The notes under the pieces: model-generated
What the model saw: only the letters and a program-made list of their open reading frames with translations
Told to the model about the DNA's origin: nothing
Database searches by the model: none
Made by a program: the position numbers and the translations under genes
Part shown: positions 23,794-33,492 of the stretch, one piece after another
Position numbering within the stretch: position 1 is the first letter of the stretch
How the letters are laid out: every line of letters begins with the position of its first letter
NCBI GenBank assembly: GCA_021904315.1
Contig: CM038924.1
Span: forward strand, 13,504,026-13,568,025
Source of the DNA: Sphagnum magellanicum
Taxonomy: Eukaryota; Streptophyta; Sphagnopsida; Sphagnales; Sphagnaceae
Length of the DNA stretch: 64,000 bases
Reading direction: 5' to 3'

Positions 23794-25539
23794 ATGGCTA
23801 TGGCGTCGCTGGCTTCCAACCTCTCTTTCCTGGCCTCTTCTCTCAAACTGGTAGGCTTCTGTAAACACACAAGCCCCACAAATTTCTCTTTTCTTTTGCA
23901 GCTCCCCATCCCCCCTCGCTGTCCTTGTTGTAATTTGATACAATGGAGATCAGAAGAAAGATTGATAGGATGTATGCTCCCTGTTGTTTCTCAGAAATCC
24001 TAGGGTTGTGAATTGTCTCTGATTTTCTCTTCATCCAGAGAGCAGAACTCATTAGGTCTCATTTCAAGGGCAAACTGAAGAAATTTTGAAGAAAAGAAAG
24101 GAATCTGGGCGGTGCATTTCTGATATCATTGATTATATATTGTTGGCAGGTGGACAGTGTTGGCAGTCGCAGTAGCATGCACAATGGTGTCCAGACAGTG
24201 GCGATGACAGCAGGTAAACAACAAAGGTCTAGGGCAGGAGGTCCCATGAAGGTGGTCATGATGGCGAAACGTGAGCAAGAGCTTGTTGACATCAGAAAGA
24301 TGAGCCAGGAGGAGATTAACGAGACAGTGATTGATCTCAAAGGAGAATTGTTCTTGTTGCGCACCAAGAAGGCCACTAGGCAGGAGTACAAAAGCAGTGA
24401 GTTCCGTCGTATGCGCAAGCAGGTATGATGCCATCCTCTAGGGTTTAAGGCCCTTTTTTATGCACTTCTTTTTGCATTGTGGCTTCTTCAGTAAGACCTA
24501 GGGGTCATCCTGATTACTCTGCTTCTGTCATTGGACATATTGGAGAAGTAAATCAGTCTCAGTTCCAGGTCCTTCTGACCATGAAGATTATACATCTATC
24601 ATGAAATTCCAGCCTTTTTTCTTTTGTCATTTTATCAGTCTGTCTTTCATCTGTCATTCTTTGTTCTTCTTGTGGCAAGTGATTCAGTCCAAATTGCAGA
24701 ATGTTTGACGTCCAGGACACTAGTGTTTACTGAAATGCCATCCACATCTTGTCTGGGGTTTACTTTTTTTCCCTCAATAGTACTGAAGAGTAAGGGGGCA
24801 GATTGCAAGGATGCTGACAGTGGTGAAGTAAATCAATCTCAGTTCTAGGTCCTTCTGACCATGAAGTTTAGTTGTCTATCAGGAAATTCCAGCTGTTTTT
24901 CTTTTGTCATTTTGTCACTTTGTCTTTCATCTGTCATTCTTTGTTCTTCTTTTGGCACATGATTCAGTGCAAATTGCAGAATGTTGATGTCCAGGAACTA
25001 GTGTTTACTGAAATGCCAATTGCATCTTGTCCAGGTTTACTTTGTTTTCCTCAATAGTACTGAAGTATTTTCATCACCTTAAATGGGGCAGATTGCAAGG
25101 ATGCTGACAGGGGTGAAGTATATCAATCTCAGTTCTAGGTTGTTCTGCCCATGAAGATTACATGTCTATCACAAAATTCCAGCCTTTTTTCTTGTCATTT
25201 TATCAGTCTTGTCTTTCATCTGCTATTCTTTTTTCTTCTTGTGGCAAGTGATTCAGTCCAAATTGCAGGAATGTTTGATGTTCAGGAACTAGTGCTTACT
25301 GAAATACCATTTGCATCTTGTCTAGGGTTTGATTTGTTTTCCTCAAGAATACTGAAGAATGTGTCCATCTTAAATTGGGGCAGATTGCAAGGATGCTGAC
25401 AGTGCGACGAGAAAGAGAAATAGAGCAGGGAATCACAATGAGGGAGTCAAGGAAGCTGGATCGCAAATGGAAGAAGAGCATTGTACCTCGGCCACCTCCC
25501 TCTTATGCTGCCACTTTGGCTGAACAAGCGAAAAAGTGA
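23794..25539 (+). CDS. RPL29: plastid 50S ribosomal protein L29 (uL29c), nuclear gene, 3 exons
   Basis: Encodes the chloroplast large-subunit protein uL29, which binds 23S rRNA near the peptide exit tunnel. Exons by splice motif and phase: 23,794-23,850, 24,150-24,422 and 25,384-25,539, all joined in phase 0, giving 161 residues. Residues 1-19 plus the start of exon 2 form a Ser/Ala-rich, acid-poor transit peptide. The uL29 core follows: KREQELVDIRKMSQEEINE, LKGELFLLRTKKATRQEYKS and SEFRRMRKQIARMLTVRRER. The ending is basic and Pro-rich (VPRPPPSYAATLAEQAKK). Length and motifs agree with angiosperm plastid L29 (about 170 residues) and the frame is intact. The start is the first in-frame ATG of a MAMAS context. 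Intron 2 is unusual, with two extra copies of the exon-3 acceptor region (separate entry). Upstream lie a minisatellite and a GAA tract. Confidence 0.93.
24545..25383 (+). repeat. triplicated intron segment with decoy exon-3 starts in uL29c
   Basis: Within intron 2 of uL29c a unit of about 280-290 bp occurs three times. It starts at gaagtaaatc near 24,545, 24,825 and 25,115. The 3' end of each unit carries ggggcag followed by ATTGCAAGGATGCTGACAG, the acceptor and first 19 bases of exon 3. The first two are decoys (exon copy at 24,802-24,820 and 25,092-25,110) and the third at 25,384 is the true exon. Splicing to the first decoy would give IARMLTVVK and then a stop. Confidence 0.85.
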
Positions 25540-27530
25540 ACACTGCTGTTTTTTTCTAATTTGGATGCTTTGACAATTTCTTTGTAGTGCGCAAATTCCT
25601 TGAACTAGAAGGATTGGCACCATTACAATTTGTATGTGATGGTTTTGTGGGCAAGTGTTTGATGATATGGGAACCTCAGACCGATCACGCTTAGATTCAT
25701 ATGCCTCATAGCTTGAATGGGTTGTAGTGGGGTGAGAGGTCTTGCAAGGTTTCTATGTTTTTCATCATGTTCACTAACAGGTTTCAATCCTGTTTCTCAC
25801 TGGAAATCAAGAGTCTTATTCTAAGTTTCTCGATATGGTTGGTTATACTGTCAGTTCTTCTCATATGATTCACAACAGACATGCAAATTGGTTTGTTAAG
25901 CTTCTAGAAGCTCGAACCTGGCACTGTATGTGGCATGCTATGTAGTTCTATGCATTTGTCTGCTGTGTTACTGTGGAAGATTCTGCAACCTTCCTTGACC
26001 CTACATCTTATATACTTCACCTCAACTTCCTGATGTTCTTTTCATTCTGCAGATTTCATGTGCACTCCATCACATACTGAATGCTGCTGTCTAAGTCTTG
26101 CTACTCACCCATGGATGTTCGATGATGGATGGTTTTACCCTACTTGGTTGTTTTGTGAATGCCACTCCACATTTGGATGTTGTTGCCCAACATGTTGGTA
26201 AAATGACCAAATCCATTGGTTATGCTTTTCTTTTTTTCGGTCTTCTTTTCATCAATGTTGTGGAATGCCTTCTTGGCACATCCCATTGCCTTTCAACCTA
26301 CTTGATGCCTTTACCCGTGTGGTAAGGGTAGCCTACTAACGAGCCAACACCATGCTTACATTTCTTTGTTGACTCCTAGATTACTTATGTTTTCAAATTT
26401 TAAATTTTCTTTGGAAAACCATGCAACCTTAAGTCACCTATAGTCCAAACATGAATTAATCCTTTTTATTTTTCTTTTCCCCTTATACATTTTCTGGATT
26501 TGTGGTGTGTCTATTAATAAAGTTTTGCAGGGTTAACACACAAACATGGTTAACACAAAAACATGAATTGTAGCGAGATGTGAAAACAACCAAAATTTAT
26601 ATTTCTAATTTTATTTTATCTATATTTCTTGGTAATATCAAAAAAATCTTTGTAGCCCTTGGCAAATCCTGGAAATTCAGCATTTTGAACTAAAATATTG
26701 GTGGGTTTCTTGGATCATCCACATTTTCAGGATTCCCATAATAGTTTTTTAATTTTTTGAAATTGAACGAGCATTCCAAGATTTGTTCACAAAAAAGTTG
26801 TTTAAAACAAATATGTATAGCAGAAGGGAAAAACAGGATGCTCATGAATTTGTAAGGTCCCATGTGAGGTTACACATGAGAAGAGTTGAGAAAATACACT
26901 GTCAATTTCTTTTGATGGTTCTTTATGATCAGACTCAAACACATACTTGGAATGGGAATTTGAAAGACAAAAAACTTTCACCACCCACCACCCATTTGAT
27001 AAGCTTGTTGGGCATGTATTACTAGATCCCACAAAATCAATTCATTGAATTTGCTCCTCAAAGTCTAGTTGTTTTTGCATTTTCCATTAATCTCCTCTAG
27101 GTAGGAGCTAGTGTACTTTATCCAACATTCAAGTGTCAAGGCCTTCTGATGGAGAAAAGCCCATTTTCTATTGTAGTGTTACCATTGTCTAGTGGGAGGA
27201 ATCATATTCACTCAAGGTAGGTATAAGACAATTATAAGAGAATGTTAAAAATTGACAAAAAGAGGCTTATCCAATCTTGCTTCTATTCTGGTGGAGTAAG
27301 ATTAAAAGTACCTAAAACCATCATAATAAGAAGTTTGGCATGAACTACTTTTATTCTTCTTTTGCACCTTTTTTTTTTTGGGTAAAATACAAATAATTTT
27401 TTTTTTCACCAAGTGAAATTGTGAATTTTGGACCACAATAGGCCTCAATTTAGGGTACAAAGTGACACTATTGGGTGCTTCTAACTTTCATGGACAAACC
27501 ACAATTCCACTCAAAGATCAACCATGAAGC
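25540..27530. other. 3' flank of uL29c and intergenic DNA, no gene seen
   Basis: The first 300 bases are presumably the uL29c 3' untranslated region. The rest becomes AT-rich after 26.3 kb. Open frames at 26,098-26,325 and 26,783-27,025 (+) are under 85 codons and carry no recognisable motif or splice context. Confidence 0.5.
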
Positions 27531-27537
27531 TTTGAGC

Positions 27538-27632
27538 ACACTTGGAGTCAATTGCAAACCACATCAAATTGTAATTGTCACAACACTTGGAGTCAATTGC
27601 AAACCACATTGAATTGTAATTGTCACAACACT
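27538..27632. repeat. 45-bp tandem duplication
   Basis: Two adjacent copies of a unit beginning cacttggagtcaattgcaaa and ending attgtaattgtcacaa, differing at about two bases. Confidence 0.8.
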
Positions 27633-27959
27633 TGTACTATAACTTACACATAAAAAACCCAATAAACATACAAAAGGAGTGCACCATAATACACTATAGG
27701 TCTAAAGACACTCGACCAAATCCATGCACATAAACTCCGTGTCAACTCTACATTTCGAGCACAAACATCAGCAAGGACAAAAGAGCTTGCCTTCCCTTGC
27801 ACCCCAACCTTCTTCTCATTGTCAATATAACAACCTGACAGATCTTTTTTCCTTTGTATTTGCAGGTACTTTACAAAGCAAAATCTTGTTTGTAACCTCC
27901 AAAGGCTTCATACAAATCTATAGGGTATCCTCCAAGCTGGCAACTTCAAATTACATTGG

Positions 27960-28960
27960 TTTATTATATGTTGGGAAGGGCAGGTCACAGAGGTTATGTG
28001 TTCTTAGATGTGGGAACTTGAGCACTCGCCTTCATTCTCAGACCATTTTTTATATCTTGGGAAGGGTGGGTCACAGGGGTTATGTTGTTCTTAGACATAG
28101 GAACTTAAGCACCTACCCTCATTCTTATGCCATCAAACAAGCAGAAGGATTTTGAGAACATATCATGCCAATTTTCAAGGTTTTTTAAATTGCAAAAATC
28201 TTATGCAAGCTCACCTAGTTCTCATAAATAATTACATGTCCTTGTCAATGTCCATGATTTAACACAATTGTGAAACTATCCTTTTGGATGATCATAATTA
28301 AACATAATCATCAATGTTCTAAAACATAATGATCTGAAATCCTCTCCTCGTAGGAATGAACATGACCCTGATTATTGTAAGAAGTGGGTCGATTAGCTTG
28401 CCCATAAGGGGCTTACCTGCTGGCTTACTTTGCAAAGTAATCATGGGTTTTCCTGTTCTTTAATACGTAAAGCACTACCTGGATTTTTCCTTTGTATTTT
28501 CAGCTCCCTTACCTGCCTGAAGAAACCTGTTTTCAGCAAGTGGGATCTTCTGAGGTGGAAGGTACCAGCCAGGCTGTACTGGGATCTTCTAACCCACGGA
28601 AGGTACCAGCCAGCCTGTCACTATTTCTAAAAAATGAAAAAATCTCAACTCTGCTGTAGTAGGAAAAGGACCTGAGTACAGGCCCTTTCGTGATTTTCGA
28701 CCTGTTCCCTCGGCCTACCAGCCTTGGGCAAAGATCTCAAATCGTTACTCAGGCCTTTCTCCTATACATAGCCCTTTTCGACTTGCCCTTGTCACAAGAG
28801 TTAAGTTATTTTTAGCTATGGAAACTCAAGCTCCCACCATCGTTCTCATGCCATCAAACAACAAAACCCCTTTTGGATCTGTTGGTCTTGGACATGGGAA
28901 CTTCAGCTCCAGCCCTCTTTCTCATGTCATAAAACAATATAAACCTTTCTAGACTTGCCC
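27960..28960. repeat. local repeats (gggaacttgagc..ctcatgccatcaaac family)
   Basis: A block of about 100 bp with ttgggaagggcaggtcacag and ttcttagatgtgggaactt is duplicated at about 27,972 and 28,058. A shorter relative (gaaactcaagctcccacc..ctcatgccatcaaacaac) recurs near 28,820 and again near 28,895. Separately, gggatcttctgaggtggaag and ggtaccagccaggctgt are duplicated at 28,540-28,620. A 143-codon plus-strand frame at 27,724-28,155 runs through the first pair. It reflects repeat composition, and I do not call it a gene. Confidence 0.55.
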
Positions 28961-29109
28961 TTGCCTTGTACTTGATGATCCCCATATACACCAAAAAAAT
29001 TCTCCTAAAAATCGCCTTTTTTGCCTTGGCAAAGTAAGAAATAGAAAGTTGGAAAACGTAACGACCTGAGCCATTTTTTCTAATGTAATAGTGTTTCTCA
29101 ACCTGCATG

Positions 29110-29665
29110 GCAAGCGAGGATGCCATTGAGTTTTTATTGGGAATGGAAGCAATGCCCCCATTGCAAGGAGTGATGTCCTTGATATATTCTGGAATGAAAG
29201 CAATGCCCCCTTACAAGCAATGATGTCCGAGAAATTTTTTTTCCAAAGAAAGCAATCCCCCTTGCAAGCAATGATACGCATCCTTGAGTTTTTCTTGAAA
29301 GATAGCAACGTCATGCCATGCCCTTTGCAAGCAATGGATGGATGTCCTTGAATTTTTTCTTGGAAGAAAGCAATGCCCATTGCAAGCAAGCAAGCAAGCA
29401 AGCAAGCAATAAGGTCCTTCGAAATCTTTCATGGAAGAAAGCAACATCATGCCATGCCCTTTGCAAGCAATAGATGTCCGTGAAATTTTTCTTGGAAGAA
29501 AGCAATGCCCATTACACGCAAGCAAACAATTAATGTCGTTGAAAGTTTTGCTTGGAAACAGCAATGCTCATTGCAAGCAAGCAAGCAAGCAAGCAAGCAA
29601 TAAGGTCCTTGACTTTTCCTTGAAAGAAAGCAACTTGCCGATTGCAAGCAAGCAAGAAAGCAATG
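29110..29665. repeat. ~55-65-bp minisatellite with (AAGC)n tracts
   Basis: About eight imperfect units contain tggaagaaagcaatgcccat followed by tgcaagcaag, a variable number of extra aagc tetranucleotides (up to seven near 29,385-29,408 and again near 29,575-29,600) and aatggatgtccttgaaattt. Both strands stay open over long stretches because the repeat lacks stops, so the overlapping frames here are artefacts of the repeat. The array ends about 250 bp before the gene at 29,918. Confidence 0.8.
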
Positions 29666-29917
29666 GATGTCCTTGAAACTATTTGGAGTACTAAAATTTG
29701 GGCTTCATTTTGAATCGCAAGATCGGCATTTTGTATGCTTCAGTTGTCGTGTAGCACAGCGGCGATCGACTTGGTGCAACGAATTCAGAATCCGTAAGAA
29801 AGTTTTGGGTAGTGGTGAAAGAAATTGTTTGTTTGATTCTGTGGCATTTTATTGGAAAGGATTGAGGTTTGTTGTATTCCGAAGTTGGAAGAAGTCTTTT
29901 AGTGCAGCTGTAGGGAG

Positions 29918-30490
29918 ATGGATCAGCAGCAGGGCAAATCCAAGGAGGTGGATCAGCAGCAGGGGAAGTCCAAGGAGATGGATCAGCAGCAGCCGGGGGA
30001 GTCCAAGAAGATGGAGGTAGAAAAAAAGTTGGTGAAGTATGCGTCATTGAGCGTAAGGGCGGGGAAGAGTACGCCTAGCGAGGCGAAGATCCTGGTGGAA
30101 AGCAAAGCTAATAGCAGTCCACCGCGTGATGGACAGGAGGTGGTAGTGATGAACTCGGAGGCGGACTGGCAGTCGCTGTTTGAAGAGGCAGAAAAGCTGA
30201 GGCAAGAAGATCGAGCGGACGGCTTGGAGGTACAAAAGACGCTTAGGTTACGCATCCTGATGGCCGGGATCGTCAGTACTGTGGCCATTCTTGGAGGGGT
30301 TGCTATTGTGCCGCTGGTTGTCTACAACGTCGCAACGGCGACTCTTCTGCATACGGCATGGTTCGGATTTGGCGTGGGTGGACTTGTGAGCGTAACTGCC
30401 ATCGCCAGCGAGCTTACTGCCACCTTCAAGAGGGACGCCAGTGGAACTACGGCAGAACTGAAGACGCTGGAGAAGGAATTTGGAAACTGA
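29918..30490 (+). CDS. small two-helix membrane protein with N-terminal decapeptide repeats, unknown
   Basis: 190 codons, intronless, distinctly more GC-rich than its surroundings. I do not recognise the family. Residues 1-31 are three decapeptide repeats (MDQQQGKSKE, VDQQQGKSKE, MDQQQPGESKK). Residues 32-75 are basic, with Lys, Ser and Pro. Residues 80-110 are charged and probably helical (EADWQSLFEEAEKLRQEDRA). Residues about 112-136 and 143-165 are two hydrophobic segments rich in Gly, Ala and Val (LMAGIVSTVAILGGVAIVPL; WFGFGVGGLVSVTAIA), separated by a short polar turn, so a helical hairpin in a membrane is likely. The tail is charged. The start is the first ATG of the repeat, and no signal peptide is evident. 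It could be a lineage-specific stress-type protein, but function cannot be inferred. The frame is intact and composition supports a real gene. Confidence 0.7.
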   Translation: MDQQQGKSKEVDQQQGKSKEMDQQQPGESKKMEVEKKLVKYASLSVRAGKSTPSEAKILVESKANSSPPRDGQEVVVMNSEADWQSLFEEAEKLRQEDRADGLEVQKTLRLRILMAGIVSTVAILGGVAIVPLVVYNVATATLLHTAWFGFGVGGLVSVTAIASELTATFKRDASGTTAELKTLEKEFGN

Positions 30491-31075
30491 AAGGATCTGT
30501 GACATTGGGTTTGCTTGCCATCATAAAGTAGTCTCATCATTCTAACTGCATATGTAAGGACATCTTTCTATTAGGCTGTTGTGATCACAAGATTCTCTGT
30601 GTGAATCAGAGGAGCTTTCCAGCATGTTTTTTCAACTAGCTGTGTTGGCAGCCATCATCTCATAGCTCTACCAGTCAAGGATTGACCAATTGCAGGAGCT
30701 CTGAGAGCCGGGAGTCATACTGTGACTCACCATGCACTGACATCTGTTCTTTTTTCACATCTGTTCCTAGAGTTTCTAATATGATTAATTACATATTTTC
30801 AAAGCACTTTGTAGCTCTCTGATCGAAAGCAAGTCATGTCCCTGCAACAAGAAACAAGGCCCTATGTCAGTGGCTTTCCATCAGGCCACTCTGATCGGAG
30901 CACACTGTGTGTTAACTGTGATTACTAAAGTTGAAACTAACAATGATGTGAAGAGTATCATTGGTAACAGATCTCAGTAAGACAGAGATACTGGAGTGGG
31001 GCATAAGTGAATGGAGTGACAGGATACCCACTGTGACAAATTATGAATAAAATCGTTGTGAGTCCAAGGTCATGT
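30491..31075. other. 3' flank, nothing else seen
   Basis: Probably the 3' untranslated region of the gene ending at 30,490, followed by unassigned sequence of balanced composition. No open frame or repeat of note. Confidence 0.5.
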
Positions 31076-31079
31076 AGTT

Positions 31080-31865
31080 GCCTGGTTGACATGCTGTGAG
31101 ATGAGTTCGACAAGATACAAGTGGCTCTCTGGGAAGCTCAGAGAGAGTTCAATAAGATATGTGCCACACATGATGGGATATCTTGGACAACTATGCGTCT
31201 GGAACATGTAAACTATGAGGAAGGGTGTGACAGCATTTGAATCATTTTGAATGCAATGTGCACATGTAGAGATCATTCGAGGTGGCTGTTGAGTCTGATA
31301 GTTTTGTAGGCAGCAGCCTAGTTTGACGTGTATGCTAAATGTGTGAGCATTTTGGGAATGTTCCACAGGATGCCACATATTATTTGGTGTGTCCAAGTAT
31401 AAGTTTAGATAGGAAGAAGCTCTCGCACATTCTGAAAACAGATTTGTGAAGAAGGTGTATAGATAAATACCAGTCCTTTCAGTTGTCTTTTGTCCCATGT
31501 GTGGGCCTAGTGCACATGAAAAGGCCTGTGCTACTTCAATTCTATACAGGTTACAGTATCTCTGCAACATTGGAGCACAACACCTGTTAACTTTCTGGGC
31601 TACAATGGCCAGCTGCTGGAGACCTGTAGAGGATCTGTCATCAATAATTTGGAGCATTTTATGAACCAAGTGCCTACACGGAAAGGCTTTCTCAGTACTT
31701 CCAGAATTCTTTGTGCTGTGGAGATGGGAGAACATGTCATTAAACAAGTTCTCGGAGTGGAACCTGGAAATGCTGTGGGCTATATGCTATTAAAAAATAG
31801 TATCTTTGTCATGTATAATTCATGTGGCAATTGCACTAGTACAATGGAGTTGATTCTTGGGCAAG
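31080..31865 (+). pseudogene. PLS-class pentatricopeptide-repeat (PPR) pseudogene, C-terminal part
   Basis: Plus-strand frames broken by many stops read in the order of a plant PLS/E-class PPR protein: ATHDGISWTTMRLEHVNYEE, FDVYAKCVSILGMFHRMP, SPFSCLLSHVWA with KGLCYFNSI, VINNLEHFMNQVP, ILCAVEMGEHVIKQVLGVEP and GNAVGYMLLKNS. These correspond to the D.ISWT.M..G, MYAKCGSI..A..VF..MP, TFLC+LSACSHAG, Y.CMVDLLGRAG and G.VE+GE...+.+LE+EP.NA..Y+LLSNIY blocks of that family, which edits and processes organelle RNA. At least six stops and several frameshifts disable it. A long open frame on the opposite strand (31,747-31,070) is an antisense shadow. Confidence 0.75.
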
Positions 31866-33492
31866 TTCAAAATGTGTACTTGAAGGAACATGATTTGCCT
31901 TGTTTTGGAGTTCAGGATTTAATTCTGGATTCCACTTTTGACAACTTGTGTTTTCTGGAGCACAAGTGGAAAGGAGCTCTTTTGTTTTCTCATGGTGGGA
32001 AGTTGAACCTTGAACCATTTGTAACTTGGGTGTGCGACTTAACGAATAAGATGCTTGTTGCTAGATCTAGAACAACTACAAGAATAAATCTAGGAACAAG
32101 TTGGAAGTGAAGCAACTAAATGTTGTATTTGGTGATATACATTGTGGTTCCTAATTCCATTGGTGACTTTAAGTTTACAAGTTATTGACATGTTTTCAGT
32201 TAGTAGTGCAAATGAAAGTAGTTGATGGAGTAGGTTGGACATGGCATAATGCAAAATTATCATTGATTGTGGTTTATTTTTCTAAGAAACTCTAAATGCA
32301 CAAGATGCAAATTGTAGGCAATTCTCAAGTTTTCCATTTTGGCTAAATAGAATATGGAGAAATGTTGTGTCTTCATTTGGTAAAAGTGTTTTTCAAGAAA
32401 AAATGTTCATGAGATTTGCATGCATGTTTTTGAAACCCTATAAATGTATTTCTAAACTTGGATTAGAATATGTTTCCTTTTGACTTTCAAAATCAATAAG
32501 TATGATGAACATGGTTTAGTTTTCATTCAAAATTTATTCCTCAATAAGGAAAATGTGTGTCACAACCCAGACTACACAGACAACTTTCAACTAGACAGAC
32601 AAAAACCAAAACAATTGAAAATTCTGAATATTCCTCCTTTTTTTGTTCATTACTTGTTTTCACAACCATTTCCACAACAACCAAACACAAACATGTCCAT
32701 GTGCAAGGGAAGACCATACAGAGAGGATCACTAGTTTTTCCTATGTGTTGGAACTTGGGTCTCCCTTACTCATGTGTGTCCATCCACAGTTATTTTCAGC
32801 TATGGGCTTCAGAGATAGGTCCTGACATCATCCTTGCTGTTAACCCTAAACCCTAAACCCTCAATAAGGAAGGTGCAAGAAATATGCAGCTTACCCAGAG
32901 AAATGTTGTGCTGCTAGAGCAGGAGTGCAGTTTCAGGGCAAGTTCACATTGCAGCCAGAAAGAATCTGCAGAGTGGAACTGTGATTGGCCTTGAGACTTT
33001 TCTTCCCACTGGTGAGAGTGATTTTGATGTATCCTCAATGCCCCTTTCTCAGGATGCACACAAATTGTCTTGATGCATGGAGAAAATTGTTTGTGAGAGT
33101 GATTTTGATGTATCCACAATGATCCTTTCTTGAGACTCAAGCAGATGAGAGTCATGATGCATGGAGAAAATTTGTTTATTGAGCTTACCTGTGTACGTGT
33201 ACATGCATTAAACATGTTTCTGAAGTGTTGAATTCTTCATTCACATGAAGGACATGATGCACAACAGATACAGAACTGGAAGTAGATCACACAAAACACA
33301 TGTAGCCAGCCAGGTTTCCTGAGCATGATGCAAGCAGGAAAAAGAATACGTCTTTTCTGAACATACCATTGTCACAAATGCAACCCTCTTAACTGATCCT
33401 GCTTCCCTGTTGCATATCTCTTCAGCAAAATCAAGATATGCTGCATGCATCACCCATTCAAGAAACAACACAGGAAATGTGCAAGAAGCTTG
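31866..33492. other. intergenic and mTERF 3' region
   Basis: No gene seen. After the PPR relic the plus-strand frame stays open to 32,110 but without known motifs. A 20-base interstitial telomere-type stretch lies at 32,842-32,861. At 33,012-33,175 there is an ~81-bp tandem duplication (gtgagagtgattttgatgta at 33,012 and 33,093). The last few hundred bases are probably the 3' untranslated region of the mTERF gene on the minus strand. Confidence 0.5.
32842..32861. repeat. short plant telomere-type repeat (CCCTAAA)~3
   Basis: Nearly three units of the Arabidopsis-type CCCTAAA repeat in one block. It could be a telo-box promoter element or a tiny interstitial telomere scar. No neighbouring gene start makes one reading more likely. 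Confidence 0.8.

Noticed and set aside
27724-28155. 143-codon plus-strand open frame
   Set aside because: Runs through a ~100-bp duplicated repeat and carries no domain; the openness is explained by repeat composition.
29211-29676. Several Cys/Leu-rich open frames on both strands
   Set aside because: All are translations of the 55-65-bp minisatellite with AAGC tracts, which lacks stops in several frames.
31070-31747. 225-codon minus-strand open frame
   Set aside because: Antisense of a recognisable PPR pseudogene on the plus strand.
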